DNA of 64,000 nucleotides. It comes from Candidatus Enterococcus courvalinii (GTDB lineage: Bacteria > Bacillota > Bacilli > Lactobacillales > Enterococcaceae). The notes below the pieces were generated by a model. That model made no database searches, had not been told where the DNA came from, and saw only the letters and a list, made by a program, of their open reading frames with translations. Numbering within the stretch: position 1 is the stretch's first letter; the number at the start of each line of letters is the position of its first letter. Below are positions 44,892 to 53,373 of the stretch, piece after piece. Both the position numbers and the translations under genes were made by a program. The DNA is taken from positions 99,179 through 163,178 of the forward strand of contig NZ_JAFLWI010000008.1 in the NCBI RefSeq assembly GCF_017315945.1, written 5' to 3'.

Positions 44892-47077
44892 GAGAAATAA
44901 AAAAACTTATTTTCTTCAGTGGTGTTGTTTTTTTCGCTTTTCTTAGTTGCAAGGCTTTCGCTGGTGAAAATCTATATGAGGAGCCCTTGACCCTTGGATC
45001 AGAAAACTTACAAGAGTATTTTTCGTTACAAGGCGCAGCTTCTTATGATCCAGTAACTGAGATTATTTCGTTAACACCCAATAGGCGATTGCAAGCTGGA
45101 AATGTTTCGTTGAACAAAAAGTTACCAGTCACAACATCTTTTCATTTAGAAGCAGAAGTAAACTTAGGTGATAAAACAGATGTAGAAGGTGGAGGAGATG
45201 GGGTGGCACTTGCGCTTCATACGGATTTACCATCCGCCATCGGAAAACCTGGAAATGGTATTGGTGTGTTAGGCTTGGCAGGTGTTCAAGCATTTAAGTT
45301 AGATACGTTTTGGAATCGCAGTGAAGAGTACGAGGAGCCACCTGAAAATATAGAGCGGATCTCAGGAAGAAATCAACCTTTCGGTGCCTTTTTAGTCTCT
45401 GACCCTACGACAGTTATGATTCAAGATTCCGTACAATATTTAGCGAACAACCAAGAAGCACCAACCGATGTGGATGGGCAATTTCATTCATTTATTGCTG
45501 ATTACGAGGCGACAAGCAAGGAACTAACGATTCGCTTTCATTCAAATCAAGGGTGGATGACGTGGCGACAAATACTGCCTTTACAGGAAAATTATGCAAT
45601 CGCAATCAGTGGTTCAACTGGTGTGAATGTCAACCATCAGCAAGTGAAACTGCATTCTTTCGTAACCAAACCAGAAACTATAACAGGGCAGTTCAATCTA
45701 CAGTTAACAGACCAAGAAACGAAACAACCACTTACTGGTGGGCAATTCGAGATTCGTGCTGTTGCAACAGGGAAATTGATCCAGACAATCACGACAGATC
45801 AGAATGGAAAAGCAAGTGTAGCACAGCTTCCTATTGGCACTTATCAGTTGAATCAAATAACGACACCAGCAGGATATGAAAAAGCAGCCATCCAGACCTT
45901 TTCCATAACGGAAGATCAATTAACCCAACAACTTGAAGTAAAAAATCAACCCATTTTAGGCAAATTGAAGGTAACATTGACCAGCCAAGCAGATGTGAAT
46001 CAGAAGTTATCTGGTGGTCGCTTTCATCTAATCGATGATTCTGGAAAAATTCTGGAAAAGAATCTTTTAACAAATGACCAAGGCGTATTTGAAGTTACCA
46101 AACTACCAATTGGAACGTATACCTTAATCCAAGATAAAGCTCCGACGGGTTATCAGATTATCGATAAGGAAACAACTATTTGGATTCAAGGAAGCCAGTT
46201 GCTGGAAGTGCCAGTACAAAATGCAAAAGAAGCAGAGACAGCTAAAACATCTGGTGATGAAAGTTCCAAAGAAACAAAGTCATCGGAATCAGCAACACCA
46301 AGCTCATCAACAATTAGTTCGTCAACAACGGAATCAACCAGATTAATAAGTTCAACGTCAGCAAGTGAAATCTTAGCAGAGAAAGACAATCAAACAATAG
46401 TGATCGAATCAAGTTCATCAACTATACACGAAGAGTTACTTCCCCAAAGTAATCAGACAATTATCCAGTTGCCGCCGAAACAAGTAACGCAGCTGACTAT
46501 CCAACTGAAAGAAACAAATGGTCAACCAATTCAAGAAGGTTCATTTGAATTACTCAATATGCAAACAGGTCAAGTCCAACAACTAGCATCTGCTTTAAAT
46601 GGACCAATAACACTGATGAATCTTCCGTTTGGAACGTATGAACTACGTCAAACAAAAGCAAAATTTGGTTTTGTACGAGCAACCGAAACGATACATTTTG
46701 AATTATCAAGTCAACACTTAGTCGAGACAATCACCTTACTCAACCAAAAATTGATTCCAACACAACTGACGCAAAACGCTGTAGTGAAATCAGCTAAACA
46801 AAGCCTGAATGGCGCTACAATTGAATGGAACACCAAGATTAAATTTGGAACAGATATTCTCGAAGCACCTCTAGTTATTTTTCAAAATGTGCTAGATCAA
46901 TTAGTAGCAACCGACATTAGTGGTAGTTATCAGGGAGAATCCATCGAAAGCATGGGGCATTTCGATCAAAAAAATGGAATGGTACGATTTCTTTTTGATA
47001 AGAAGGACGGAAGCTATCATTATTTAGTTGCACAAGAAATCCAAATGAAGATTGTTACAACCCCAGATCAATGGTGA
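44888..47077 (+). CDS. L-type lectin-domain protein with CnaB repeats
   Basis: The 729-residue exported protein begins with a signal peptide (about 1-25). A legume-lectin-like domain follows (about 28-258; GGGDGVALALHTD and GNGIGVLGLAGVQAFKLDTF are typical). Next come two CnaB/SpaA domains (about 262-355 and 357-445), a Ser/Thr/Glu-rich linker (448-520), a third CnaB-like domain (530-620) and a final beta-rich region. The chain stops at DQW without an LPxTG motif or membrane helix. Either the 3' end has been lost or the protein is secreted. It starts on an ATGA overlap with the previous gene. Confidence 0.85.
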   Translation: MREIKKLIFFSGVVFFAFLSCKAFAGENLYEEPLTLGSENLQEYFSLQGAASYDPVTEIISLTPNRRLQAGNVSLNKKLPVTTSFHLEAEVNLGDKTDVEGGGDGVALALHTDLPSAIGKPGNGIGVLGLAGVQAFKLDTFWNRSEEYEEPPENIERISGRNQPFGAFLVSDPTTVMIQDSVQYLANNQEAPTDVDGQFHSFIADYEATSKELTIRFHSNQGWMTWRQILPLQENYAIAISGSTGVNVNHQQVKLHSFVTKPETITGQFNLQLTDQETKQPLTGGQFEIRAVATGKLIQTITTDQNGKASVAQLPIGTYQLNQITTPAGYEKAAIQTFSITEDQLTQQLEVKNQPILGKLKVTLTSQADVNQKLSGGRFHLIDDSGKILEKNLLTNDQGVFEVTKLPIGTYTLIQDKAPTGYQIIDKETTIWIQGSQLLEVPVQNAKEAETAKTSGDESSKETKSSESATPSSSTISSSTTESTRLISSTSASEILAEKDNQTIVIESSSSTIHEELLPQSNQTIIQLPPKQVTQLTIQLKETNGQPIQEGSFELLNMQTGQVQQLASALNGPITLMNLPFGTYELRQTKAKFGFVRATETIHFELSSQHLVETITLLNQKLIPTQLTQNAVVKSAKQSLNGATIEWNTKIKFGTDILEAPLVIFQNVLDQLVATDISGSYQGESIESMGHFDQKNGMVRFLFDKKDGSYHYLVAQEIQMKIVTTPDQW

Positions 47078-47163
47078 AAGTCAAAGAGTGAGAGTAGTTT
47101 TTTTATCAAAAATTGTGTATGCTTCTTGTTAGAATGAGAAAGTTAGCTAAAGGAGCGGATAAT

Positions 47164-47658
47164 TTGTTTATCTCAATGTGGGCACAAGATCGGAACGGTT
47201 TGATTGGAAAGGATGGGTTATTACCGTGGAAACTACCAAATGATATGCGCTTTTTTCGGGAACATACAATGGATCGAATTTTAGTGATGGGACGAAAAAC
47301 ATATGAAGGGATGGGAAAATTAAGTCTTCCTTATCGTCATATTATTGTTTTAACAACACGACCAGACCTTGAAGTTGCTGAAAACGCGGAAGTCATGCAT
47401 TCAATTGAAGAAGTGTTAGCCTACAGTAAGCAAGTAACAGAAGATATTTATGTTTCTGGTGGCAGTCGAATTTTTCAAGAATTATTACCAGAAACAGGGA
47501 TCATTTGGCGAACATTGATTGACGAAGAATTTGAAGGCGACACGTATATTGGTGAAATCGACTTTTCTGATTTCACGTTGGCAGAAGAACACGTGGGGAT
47601 TTTAGATGAAGAAAATCGGTACCCACATCGTTTCCAAAAATGGGTACGAAAAGACTAA
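47164..47658 (+). CDS. folA: Dihydrofolate reductase
   Basis: The 164-residue enzyme reduces dihydrofolate to tetrahydrofolate with NADPH and is the trimethoprim target. Visible landmarks are MWAQDRNGLIGKDGLLPWKLPNDMRFF in pattern at the N-terminus, VMGRKTYEGMG and YVSGGSRIFQELLP. The TTG at 47164 is taken as start since AAAGGAG lies nine bases upstream and the usual N-terminus then fits. An upstream in-frame ATG adds 17 unusual residues. No thymidylate synthase lies beside it in this window. Confidence 0.95.
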   Translation: MFISMWAQDRNGLIGKDGLLPWKLPNDMRFFREHTMDRILVMGRKTYEGMGKLSLPYRHIIVLTTRPDLEVAENAEVMHSIEEVLAYSKQVTEDIYVSGGSRIFQELLPETGIIWRTLIDEEFEGDTYIGEIDFSDFTLAEEHVGILDEENRYPHRFQKWVRKD

Positions 47659-47679
47659 GTGAAGTTTACCAATAATTCA

Positions 47680-47714
47680 AAAGAGCTAGGACTTCAATTG
47701 TCCTAGCTCTTTAA
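47680..47714. terminator. Bidirectional terminator between folA and the iron-binding lipoprotein gene
   Basis: A perfect 13-bp stem (AAAGAGCTAGGAC / GTCCTAGCTCTTT) with a seven-base loop lies between convergent genes. Confidence 0.9.
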
Positions 47715-47729
47715 TGTTTCAGAAGTTTT

Positions 47730-48686
47730 TTAGTTTAACTTTTCAGCAAGATCGTTCAACATGTCTTGGCTGGCAATTGGTCCATTGTACAACCAACTAG
47801 ATTCTGGGCCAAATTCGAGCAAGTGATTTTCTTTGACTGCTTTCAGATTTTTCCATGCAGGTTCCTCAAACATGGCAGCACCTTGGTCACTGTTGACCAA
47901 AATCAAATAATCAGCATCTAACTCAGCTAATTTTTCTGAAGAAACGGCAGACCAATCAGAAGTAGCATCTTTGGAAATTTCTTTAACTAAGCTAGGAACA
48001 CCAAAACCTAAATCGCCATAGACAATGCGACCACTTGAGCGATTTTCACTCACCATAAACGCAGAATTATTGGTTACCCATAGCACAGCTGCTGTTTTGC
48101 CAGTGATTTTATCGGCTAATTCTTCTTTGATTTTTTTGGCAGAATCTTGGTATTCATTGATGATTTCTTTTGCTTGATCTTCTTTTGCTAAAGCTTTACC
48201 CACATCTTTTAACTGATCTTCCCAAGTTACATCGCTACCATTTGTAACGACATAAGTAGGAGCAATTTTACGGTATTGGTCATATTTTCCGCCTTCAACA
48301 GTTGCCGAAGAAGAGATTAGAAGTAAGTCAGGTTCAAAATTTAAAACTTTTTCATAAGGTAAGTCATAAGAAATCGTTGGGATATCTTTCAGGTCATCTT
48401 GCAAATAATCTTGGATTGATCCGCTGCCAACCGTCCATTGTGCAATAGGTTTTTCATCTAGTGCAATCAAATAGTCTTCTAAGTAGCTTCCAATAATCCG
48501 TTTTGGTTGATTGGGAATGGTTACTTTATTGCCCAAAGTATCTGTCACAGTGTGCGTGCCATTGCTTTTTGCTGCAGTTGTTGAATTTGTTGTGTCTGTC
48601 GTTTTATTTTCTGTGGAGCAGGCTCCTAATAAACCCATTAATAATAGAGTTGTTGAGATTGTGAAAAACTTTGCTTTTCGTTTCAT
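47730..48686 (-). CDS. Iron-siderophore ABC transporter substrate-binding lipoprotein
   Basis: The 318-residue lipoprotein has lipobox LLGAC at about residues 19-23. The FecB/FhuD-type class III binding fold shows TVTDTLGNKVTIPNQPKRIIGS near residue 45 and YLILVNSDQG near residue 265. It captures an iron complex, probably a siderophore, for the divergent ATPase and permeases. The start at 48686 follows AGGAGGAAG. A Fur box overlaps its transcription start region, so iron would repress it. Confidence 0.92.
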   Translation of the reverse strand: MKRKAKFFTISTTLLLMGLLGACSTENKTTDTTNSTTAAKSNGTHTVTDTLGNKVTIPNQPKRIIGSYLEDYLIALDEKPIAQWTVGSGSIQDYLQDDLKDIPTISYDLPYEKVLNFEPDLLLISSSATVEGGKYDQYRKIAPTYVVTNGSDVTWEDQLKDVGKALAKEDQAKEIINEYQDSAKKIKEELADKITGKTAAVLWVTNNSAFMVSENRSSGRIVYGDLGFGVPSLVKEISKDATSDWSAVSSEKLAELDADYLILVNSDQGAAMFEEPAWKNLKAVKENHLLEFGPESSWLYNGPIASQDMLNDLAEKLN

Positions 48687-48706
48687 TTTCTTCCTCCTAG
48701 AATAAT

Positions 48707-48721
48707 TGAGAATCATTCTCA
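48707..48721. promoter_or_regulatory. Fur box of the binding-protein gene
   Basis: TGAGAATCATTCTCA is a perfect 7-1-7 palindrome matching the core of the Fur consensus. It lies just downstream of the minus-strand promoter. Confidence 0.82.
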
Positions 48722-48727
48722 GATGCT

Positions 48728-48756
48728 ATTATTCCTGATAATTAAAGCACTGTCAA
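48728..48756 (-). promoter_or_regulatory. Promoter of the binding-protein gene
   Basis: On the minus strand TTGACA (48751-48756) and AATAAT (48728-48733) are separated by 17 bp. Confidence 0.7.
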
Positions 48757-48791
48757 CCAATTTTTTAGTGAAAGCAAAAGAAAACTTGTGC

Positions 48792-48835
48792 TTGACGAAT
48801 TTGTGAAGTAGCGTCATAATTGAGAATGATTTTCA
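48792..48835 (+). promoter_or_regulatory. Promoter and Fur box of the ATPase-permease operon
   Basis: TTGACG (48792-48797) and CATAAT (48815-48820) are separated by 17 bp. The Fur-like sequence TGAGAATGATTTTCA (48821-48835) abuts the -10 and differs from the perfect palindrome at one position. Confidence 0.75.
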
Positions 48836-48852
48836 ACGAAAGGGTGGGTGAA

Positions 48853-49656
48853 ATGGCAAAAATCGAAGCAGTCGATATTGCAGCAGGATATCCCAAAAAG
48901 CAAATTATTGATGCTTTATCAGTAAAAATTCCTGAAGGCAAAATTACTAGTTTGATTGGACCAAATGGAAGCGGGAAATCGACATTATTAAAAAGCTTCA
49001 CACGAATCCTTCCTGTGAAAAAAGGGAAAATCATTGTGAATGATTCTGAAATTTCTACATATAGTTCAAAAGAGTTGGCACAAAAAATTGCTTTGCTGGC
49101 ACAAAGTAGTGATCACCCATTGGGGATGACCGTGGAAGAAATTGTTTCTTATGGCAGATACCCTTATCAAAAACCTTTTAGTGGTTTGACTGTAGAAGAC
49201 CAAGAAGCGATTCAATGGGCGCTGGAAGCGACTAGTTTAGACACGTTAAAAGCAAGAGAGATTGCTACCTTGTCTGGTGGACAAGCGCAACGTGTGTGGA
49301 TTGCTATGGCGTTAGCGCAAGAAACAGACATTTTGATTTTAGATGAACCGATTACTTTTTTAGATCCTGCACATCAATTAGAAATCTTACATTTATTGGA
49401 AGAAATCAATCGCGTAAAACAAACCACGATTTTGATGTCCATTCATGATATCAATCATGCCTCTCGTTTTTCGGATTATTTATTAGGATTGAAAGCTGGC
49501 CAATTATTAGTTGAAGGTCCACCAAAAGAAGTAATTACAAAAGAATGGATGCGAGAAATTTTTGAAATTGATGCACAAATCGTTCATTTGCCTGATTCTG
49601 ACAAACCAGTCTTTCTAACTTACGATTTACTTTCACGACAGGAGGCAAATCAATGA
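48853..49656 (+). CDS. Iron-siderophore ABC transporter ATP-binding protein
   Basis: The 267-residue FecE/FhuC-type ATPase has Walker A GPNGSGKST near residue 38, signature LSGGQAQR near residue 140 and Walker B ILDEPITFLD. The start at 48853 follows AAAGGGTGGG; an earlier frame would begin inside the Fur box. It overlaps the first permease gene by four bases (ATGA). Confidence 0.94.
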   Translation: MAKIEAVDIAAGYPKKQIIDALSVKIPEGKITSLIGPNGSGKSTLLKSFTRILPVKKGKIIVNDSEISTYSSKELAQKIALLAQSSDHPLGMTVEEIVSYGRYPYQKPFSGLTVEDQEAIQWALEATSLDTLKAREIATLSGGQAQRVWIAMALAQETDILILDEPITFLDPAHQLEILHLLEEINRVKQTTILMSIHDINHASRFSDYLLGLKAGQLLVEGPPKEVITKEWMREIFEIDAQIVHLPDSDKPVFLTYDLLSRQEANQ

Positions 49657-50642
49657 CGAGCAGAAAGAAGAGTCGTTTTATTTGGCTACTGATAGTAGTA
49701 AGTACGATACTTTTTTTATTAGCTGTTGCAAATGGTGTAGCGGCAGTGACGTTGAAAGATTTATGGTTATCCGTTGTTCAATTTGATCCAACGAATCAAG
49801 CACAACAAATTTTGCGAACGATTCGACTTCCACGAGTGCTAGGCGCATTTGTTGTTGGTAGCAGTTTTGCTTTAAGTGGGGCATTGATGCAAGGCGTGAC
49901 ACGTAATCCATTGGCAGATTCTGGGTTATTGGGAATCAATGCAGGGGCGTCTTTAGCTATGGCCATTAGTTTTGCTTTCTTACCAGCTGCTTCGTCTTTT
50001 CAAATGTTTTTGATTTCTCTGATTGGGGCATTAGCAGTGACGACCATTGTGTTTGGCTTTCTCAAATTTTCCAAAATGGGCATCAATCCAGTTCAACTAA
50101 TTTTAGCTGGGGTGGCAATCAGCTCATTTTTTACTGCCATTAGTCAAGCGCTAACCCAATTATTTAATTTGCAACAAGATTTAGCTTTTTGGTTTGTTGG
50201 AGGAGCAGCAAATATCACTTGGCGACAATTGACAGTTTTATTACCTGTTTATTTAGTTGCTTCTATTTGTGCTTGTTTGCTGGGTAAAGCAATCTCATTA
50301 GTTAATTTAAGTGAATCGCATGCTGTGGCACTTGGTGGAAACCCACGAAGAACGCGTCTTATTTCTTTTGGAATGGTGGCGATTTTAGCTGCAATTGCTG
50401 TGTCACTTGTAGGTCCTGTTTCATTTATTGGTTTATTAGTACCACCCTTGGTTCGTGGTGTAGTAGGTTCAGATTATCGGTATGTGCTACCTGGCTCTTT
50501 TTTAGCGGGAGGATGTTTAGTAATGGTAGCAGATTTAGTTGCCCGGATGATCAATCCACCATTTGAAACTCCTTTTGGCTTAATTATTGCTTTGATTGGT
50601 GTACCATTCTTACTTGTTCAAGTTAGGAGGGAAGAGGAATGA
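49653..50642 (+). CDS. Iron-siderophore ABC transporter permease (FecCD family), first
   Basis: The 329-residue permease has nine to ten membrane helices. Family landmarks are LRTIRLPRVLGAFVVGSSFALSGALMQGVTRNPLADSGLLGINAG in pattern (residues 49-93) and VGPVSFIGLLVPPLVR near residue 255. It forms a heterodimer with the next gene's product. Start and stop both overlap neighbours by four bases. Confidence 0.94.
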   Translation: MTSRKKSRFIWLLIVVSTILFLLAVANGVAAVTLKDLWLSVVQFDPTNQAQQILRTIRLPRVLGAFVVGSSFALSGALMQGVTRNPLADSGLLGINAGASLAMAISFAFLPAASSFQMFLISLIGALAVTTIVFGFLKFSKMGINPVQLILAGVAISSFFTAISQALTQLFNLQQDLAFWFVGGAANITWRQLTVLLPVYLVASICACLLGKAISLVNLSESHAVALGGNPRRTRLISFGMVAILAAIAVSLVGPVSFIGLLVPPLVRGVVGSDYRYVLPGSFLAGGCLVMVADLVARMINPPFETPFGLIIALIGVPFLLVQVRREEE

Positions 50643-51628
50643 AAAAATTCCGATGGCTGATAGTCTTCTTATTGCTCTGCTTGTTCATCAGTGCTTTGCT
50701 CAGTTTGATGATTGGGACACCAGTTTTATCCATTCAACAAGTTATTGATGGGGTTACTGGCTCTGCATCGCCAGTTACACAGTTGATCATCCAAGAATTT
50801 CGTTCACCACGACTATTAGTTAGTCTCATAGCGGGAATGTGTTTGGGTATTTCTGGATACTTACTGCAAGGAGTCACTAGAAATGAGCTGGCAGATGCTA
50901 GTATTTTAGGAATCAATGCAGGTGCTGGCTTTTTCGTCATGCTTTATTTAGGTTTCTTTTCACAAGCTGCAGCAACTTTTCTTTTGCCATTTGCGGCTTG
51001 TCTAGGTGGCTTGCTGGCTGCCCTTTGTGTGTATCTTACTTCCTATACTAAAAGTGGTGTGTTGAAAATGAATCGAATTTTACTTTCGGGAATTGCGGTA
51101 AATGCTGGATTATCGGCAATGACTTTGCTAGTGACAATCAAAATCTCAAAAGAAAATTACGGTTTTGTAAATTCTTGGTTAGCAGGATCTATTTGGGGTG
51201 CTAGTTGGGCTTATGTTTGGGCGTTGCTTCCGTGGGCAGTTGTTCTCTTGCCACTCGCTTTTTATTATAGCCAACAGATTGGACTTCTCTCTTTTGGACA
51301 AAAACGAGCACAAAGTTTAGGTTTGCATGTCCGAAGAAGTCAACGTACGTTATTGATTTTGGCAGTGGGTTTAGCTTGTGCCAGTGTTGCTGTCGCAGGT
51401 AGTTTATCCTTTGTAGGTTTGTTAGCGCCACATGTGGCAAAAACAATCGTCAAAAAAGAGAATCATTGGACGTTTTTACTAAGTGGTTTATTTGGCGCCT
51501 TATTAGTGAATGTAGCCGATATTATTGCGCGTGTCATTCTTCCAAGTGGTGAAATCCCGACAGGAATTTTGATTGCGTTAATCGGTGCGCCGTATTTTCT
51601 TTATTTATTATTCCAAAAGCAAGCTTAA
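50639..51628 (+). CDS. Iron-siderophore ABC transporter permease (FecCD family), second
   Basis: The 329-residue second permease subunit has the same topology as its partner, with GISGYLLQGVTRNELADASILGINAG in pattern near residue 76 and GSLSFVGLLAPHVAK near residue 255. It is the last gene of the Fur-controlled operon. The downstream spacer begins at once with a copy of the intergenic repeat. Confidence 0.94.
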   Translation: MKKFRWLIVFLLLCLFISALLSLMIGTPVLSIQQVIDGVTGSASPVTQLIIQEFRSPRLLVSLIAGMCLGISGYLLQGVTRNELADASILGINAGAGFFVMLYLGFFSQAAATFLLPFAACLGGLLAALCVYLTSYTKSGVLKMNRILLSGIAVNAGLSAMTLLVTIKISKENYGFVNSWLAGSIWGASWAYVWALLPWAVVLLPLAFYYSQQIGLLSFGQKRAQSLGLHVRRSQRTLLILAVGLACASVAVAGSLSFVGLLAPHVAKTIVKKENHWTFLLSGLFGALLVNVADIIARVILPSGEIPTGILIALIGAPYFLYLLFQKQA

Positions 51629-51728
51629 AGGTTGTGGTTCAAAGCGTTTAGCTCCGAAAAAAAGAAAGAACATCTGACAAAAACAATTTTTGCTGTTTGA
51701 AAACTCGTAGATAAGGGTTGTGGCATCA
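51627..51728 (+). repeat. Intergenic paired repeat, copy B
   Basis: The core AAAGGTTGTG (51627-51636) recurs as AAGGGTTGTG (51713-51722), 86 bp apart in direct orientation. The first core continues as GGTTCAAAGCG...AGCTCCGA, matching the minus strand of the region at 23868-23997. The first core overlaps the last bases of the permease stop codon. No coding potential is seen. Confidence 0.6.
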
Positions 51729-51754
51729 AATCTTTACCTTAAAAAATCTGAAGC

Positions 51755-51790
51755 AAAGAGTTCAAGTACTCATCTTGAACTCTTTTTCTT
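51755..51790 (+). terminator. Terminator after the iron-uptake operon
   Basis: The stem AAAGAGTTCAAG / CTTGAACTCTTT is followed by a T-run. Confidence 0.87.
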
Positions 51791-51877
51791 TTGAGAGGAA
51801 CAGTTATTTCTCTGTCACAGCATTGCTATTTTATTCATTTTTCGATAACATGCTATCAAGGAAGGTAGGTTGGAAGG

Positions 51878-52417
51878 TTGAAGCAAACGAAAGCACAATT
51901 ACGTCAACTAGGCGTTCAGACATTAAAAAATCTAGCGCCGAGCGAAAAAGCAGAGAAGGAACGGCGGATCCATCAAAAATTATTTTCGAATTCAGCATTT
52001 CAAAACGCCCAAACGATTGGAATAACTTTAGCAAATGAAATCGAGGTCGCAACAGAACCTGTTATCCACTATGCTAAGCAACAGCATAAAAAAATTGTGA
52101 TTCCGAAAACATTACCGAAACGTCAAATGGCTTTTTATGAGCTGACAGCTGAAACGGTTCTAGAACGATCCAGTTTCGGTGTCTTAGAGCCAACGAATTC
52201 ACCCCTTTTTTTACCCGAACAAATCGATTTATTGATTGTACCTGGCTTAATATTCACAAAATCAGGTTATCGAATTGGTTTTGGTGGTGGCTATTATGAT
52301 CGTTATCTACAACAATATCCAAATCAAACAGCGAGCTTGGTCTTTACTGAACAGTTGAATGATGAATGGTCACCAGAATCATTTGATCAAAAAATTCAAC
52401 AATTGTTTATTGATTAA
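51878..52417 (+). CDS. 5-formyltetrahydrofolate cyclo-ligase
   Basis: The 179-residue enzyme converts 5-formyltetrahydrofolate with ATP to methenyltetrahydrofolate. Conserved blocks are KRQMAFYEL near residue 85, LLIVPGLIFTKSGYRIGFGGGYYDRYL near residue 115 and a C-terminal aspartate-rich end. It starts with TTG after GGAAGG. It heads the yqgN-rhomboid-yqgQ-glcK order known from Bacillus. Confidence 0.93.
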   Translation: MKQTKAQLRQLGVQTLKNLAPSEKAEKERRIHQKLFSNSAFQNAQTIGITLANEIEVATEPVIHYAKQQHKKIVIPKTLPKRQMAFYELTAETVLERSSFGVLEPTNSPLFLPEQIDLLIVPGLIFTKSGYRIGFGGGYYDRYLQQYPNQTASLVFTEQLNDEWSPESFDQKIQQLFID

Positions 52418-52441
52418 TTTTATTACTAATAGGAGGTTTTC

Positions 52442-53140
52442 ATGGATTATCAGCAAAAACGAAAATTCCAATTTTGGTTGAAAAAACCAATCTGGACATA
52501 TATTTTTTTAGGAATTCAAACGATTGTGTTTGTATTGATGTACTTGTTTCCAGAGCTAAAAATAGAATCATTTGGTGGAATGTATGGTCCTTTTTTTGCC
52601 TATTATCATGAGTGGTGGCGCTTGATTACCCCAATTTTTATTCACTTTGGCTTGATGCACTTTGCAGTGAACTCAGTGACACTTTATTTTATGGGTTCGC
52701 AAATTGAAACGATTTATGGACACTGGCGTTTTTTCCTCATTTATTTATTGAGTGGCATAGCTGGAAATCTAGCTAGTTTTGCGATGAATCAAGTGGGTGT
52801 GTTATCTGCTGGAGCAAGCACATCACTGTTTGGAATGTTTGGGGCTTTCGTGATTTTAGGCTTCCATTTTCGAAATAACCCTGCAATTACACAGATGGTG
52901 AGACAGTTCTCGTTATTTATCGTTTTAAGTTTAGTCTTTGGCGGATTTGACACATCAGTTGATATCTGGGGTCATGTTGGCGGCGTTCTTGGTGGGGTCC
53001 TTTTAGGAAATATCTTGGGCTTGCCTGAACAAAGAGGAAACTTTTCAATTCATCAACGAATTATTTCTGGAATGATTTTTATTTTTCTTTTAGTAATTTG
53101 TCTGTTAGTGGGTTTAAAAAAGTATGGTTTACTTGTATAA
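52442..53140 (+). CDS. Rhomboid family intramembrane serine protease (GluP/YqgP-like)
   Basis: The 232-residue protein has six to seven membrane helices. The catalytic serine lies in SAGASTSLFGMFGA near residue 123 and the catalytic histidine in IWGHVGGVLGG near residue 178. HFGLMHFAVNS near residue 67 is the usual histidine/asparagine region. It lacks the long cytosolic N-terminal domain of Bacillus GluP, so it is a minimal form. Start ATG follows AGGAGG. Confidence 0.93.
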   Translation: MDYQQKRKFQFWLKKPIWTYIFLGIQTIVFVLMYLFPELKIESFGGMYGPFFAYYHEWWRLITPIFIHFGLMHFAVNSVTLYFMGSQIETIYGHWRFFLIYLLSGIAGNLASFAMNQVGVLSAGASTSLFGMFGAFVILGFHFRNNPAITQMVRQFSLFIVLSLVFGGFDTSVDIWGHVGGVLGGVLLGNILGLPEQRGNFSIHQRIISGMIFIFLLVICLLVGLKKYGLLV

Positions 53141-53160
53141 TGTGAAGGAAGTGCTTTAAC

Positions 53161-53373
53161 ATGGAAAGCTTGTATGACGTACAACAGCTGTTCAAAAAAT
53201 TCGGCATCATCATCTATGTTGGCTCACGGATTTATGACATAGAGTTGATGACGATTGAATTAAGAACGTTATATGACAATCGCTTGATTGATCATGATAC
53301 GTACATGACGGCATGGCGCATTCTGAAAAGAGAGCACCGAATAGAAGAAAGCCGAAAGAAAGGAAACGTGTAA
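53161..53373 (+). CDS. yqgQ: YqgQ family protein (DUF910)
   Basis: The 70-residue protein matches YqgQ in size and in the YDVQQLFKKFGIIIYVGSRIYDIELM pattern. Its function is unknown, but the gene lies before the glucokinase gene in many Firmicutes. Its stop codon shares one base with the glucokinase start, indicating coupled translation. Confidence 0.9.
   Translation: MESLYDVQQLFKKFGIIIYVGSRIYDIELMTIELRTLYDNRLIDHDTYMTAWRILKREHRIEESRKKGNV

Noticed and set aside
45553..45879. A 108-codon frame inside the lectin gene
   Set aside because: It is a shadow in another frame of the 729-residue adhesin.
51718..52038. A 106-codon frame overlapping the folate cyclo-ligase gene
   Set aside because: It reads through a terminator and another frame of a clearly identified gene.
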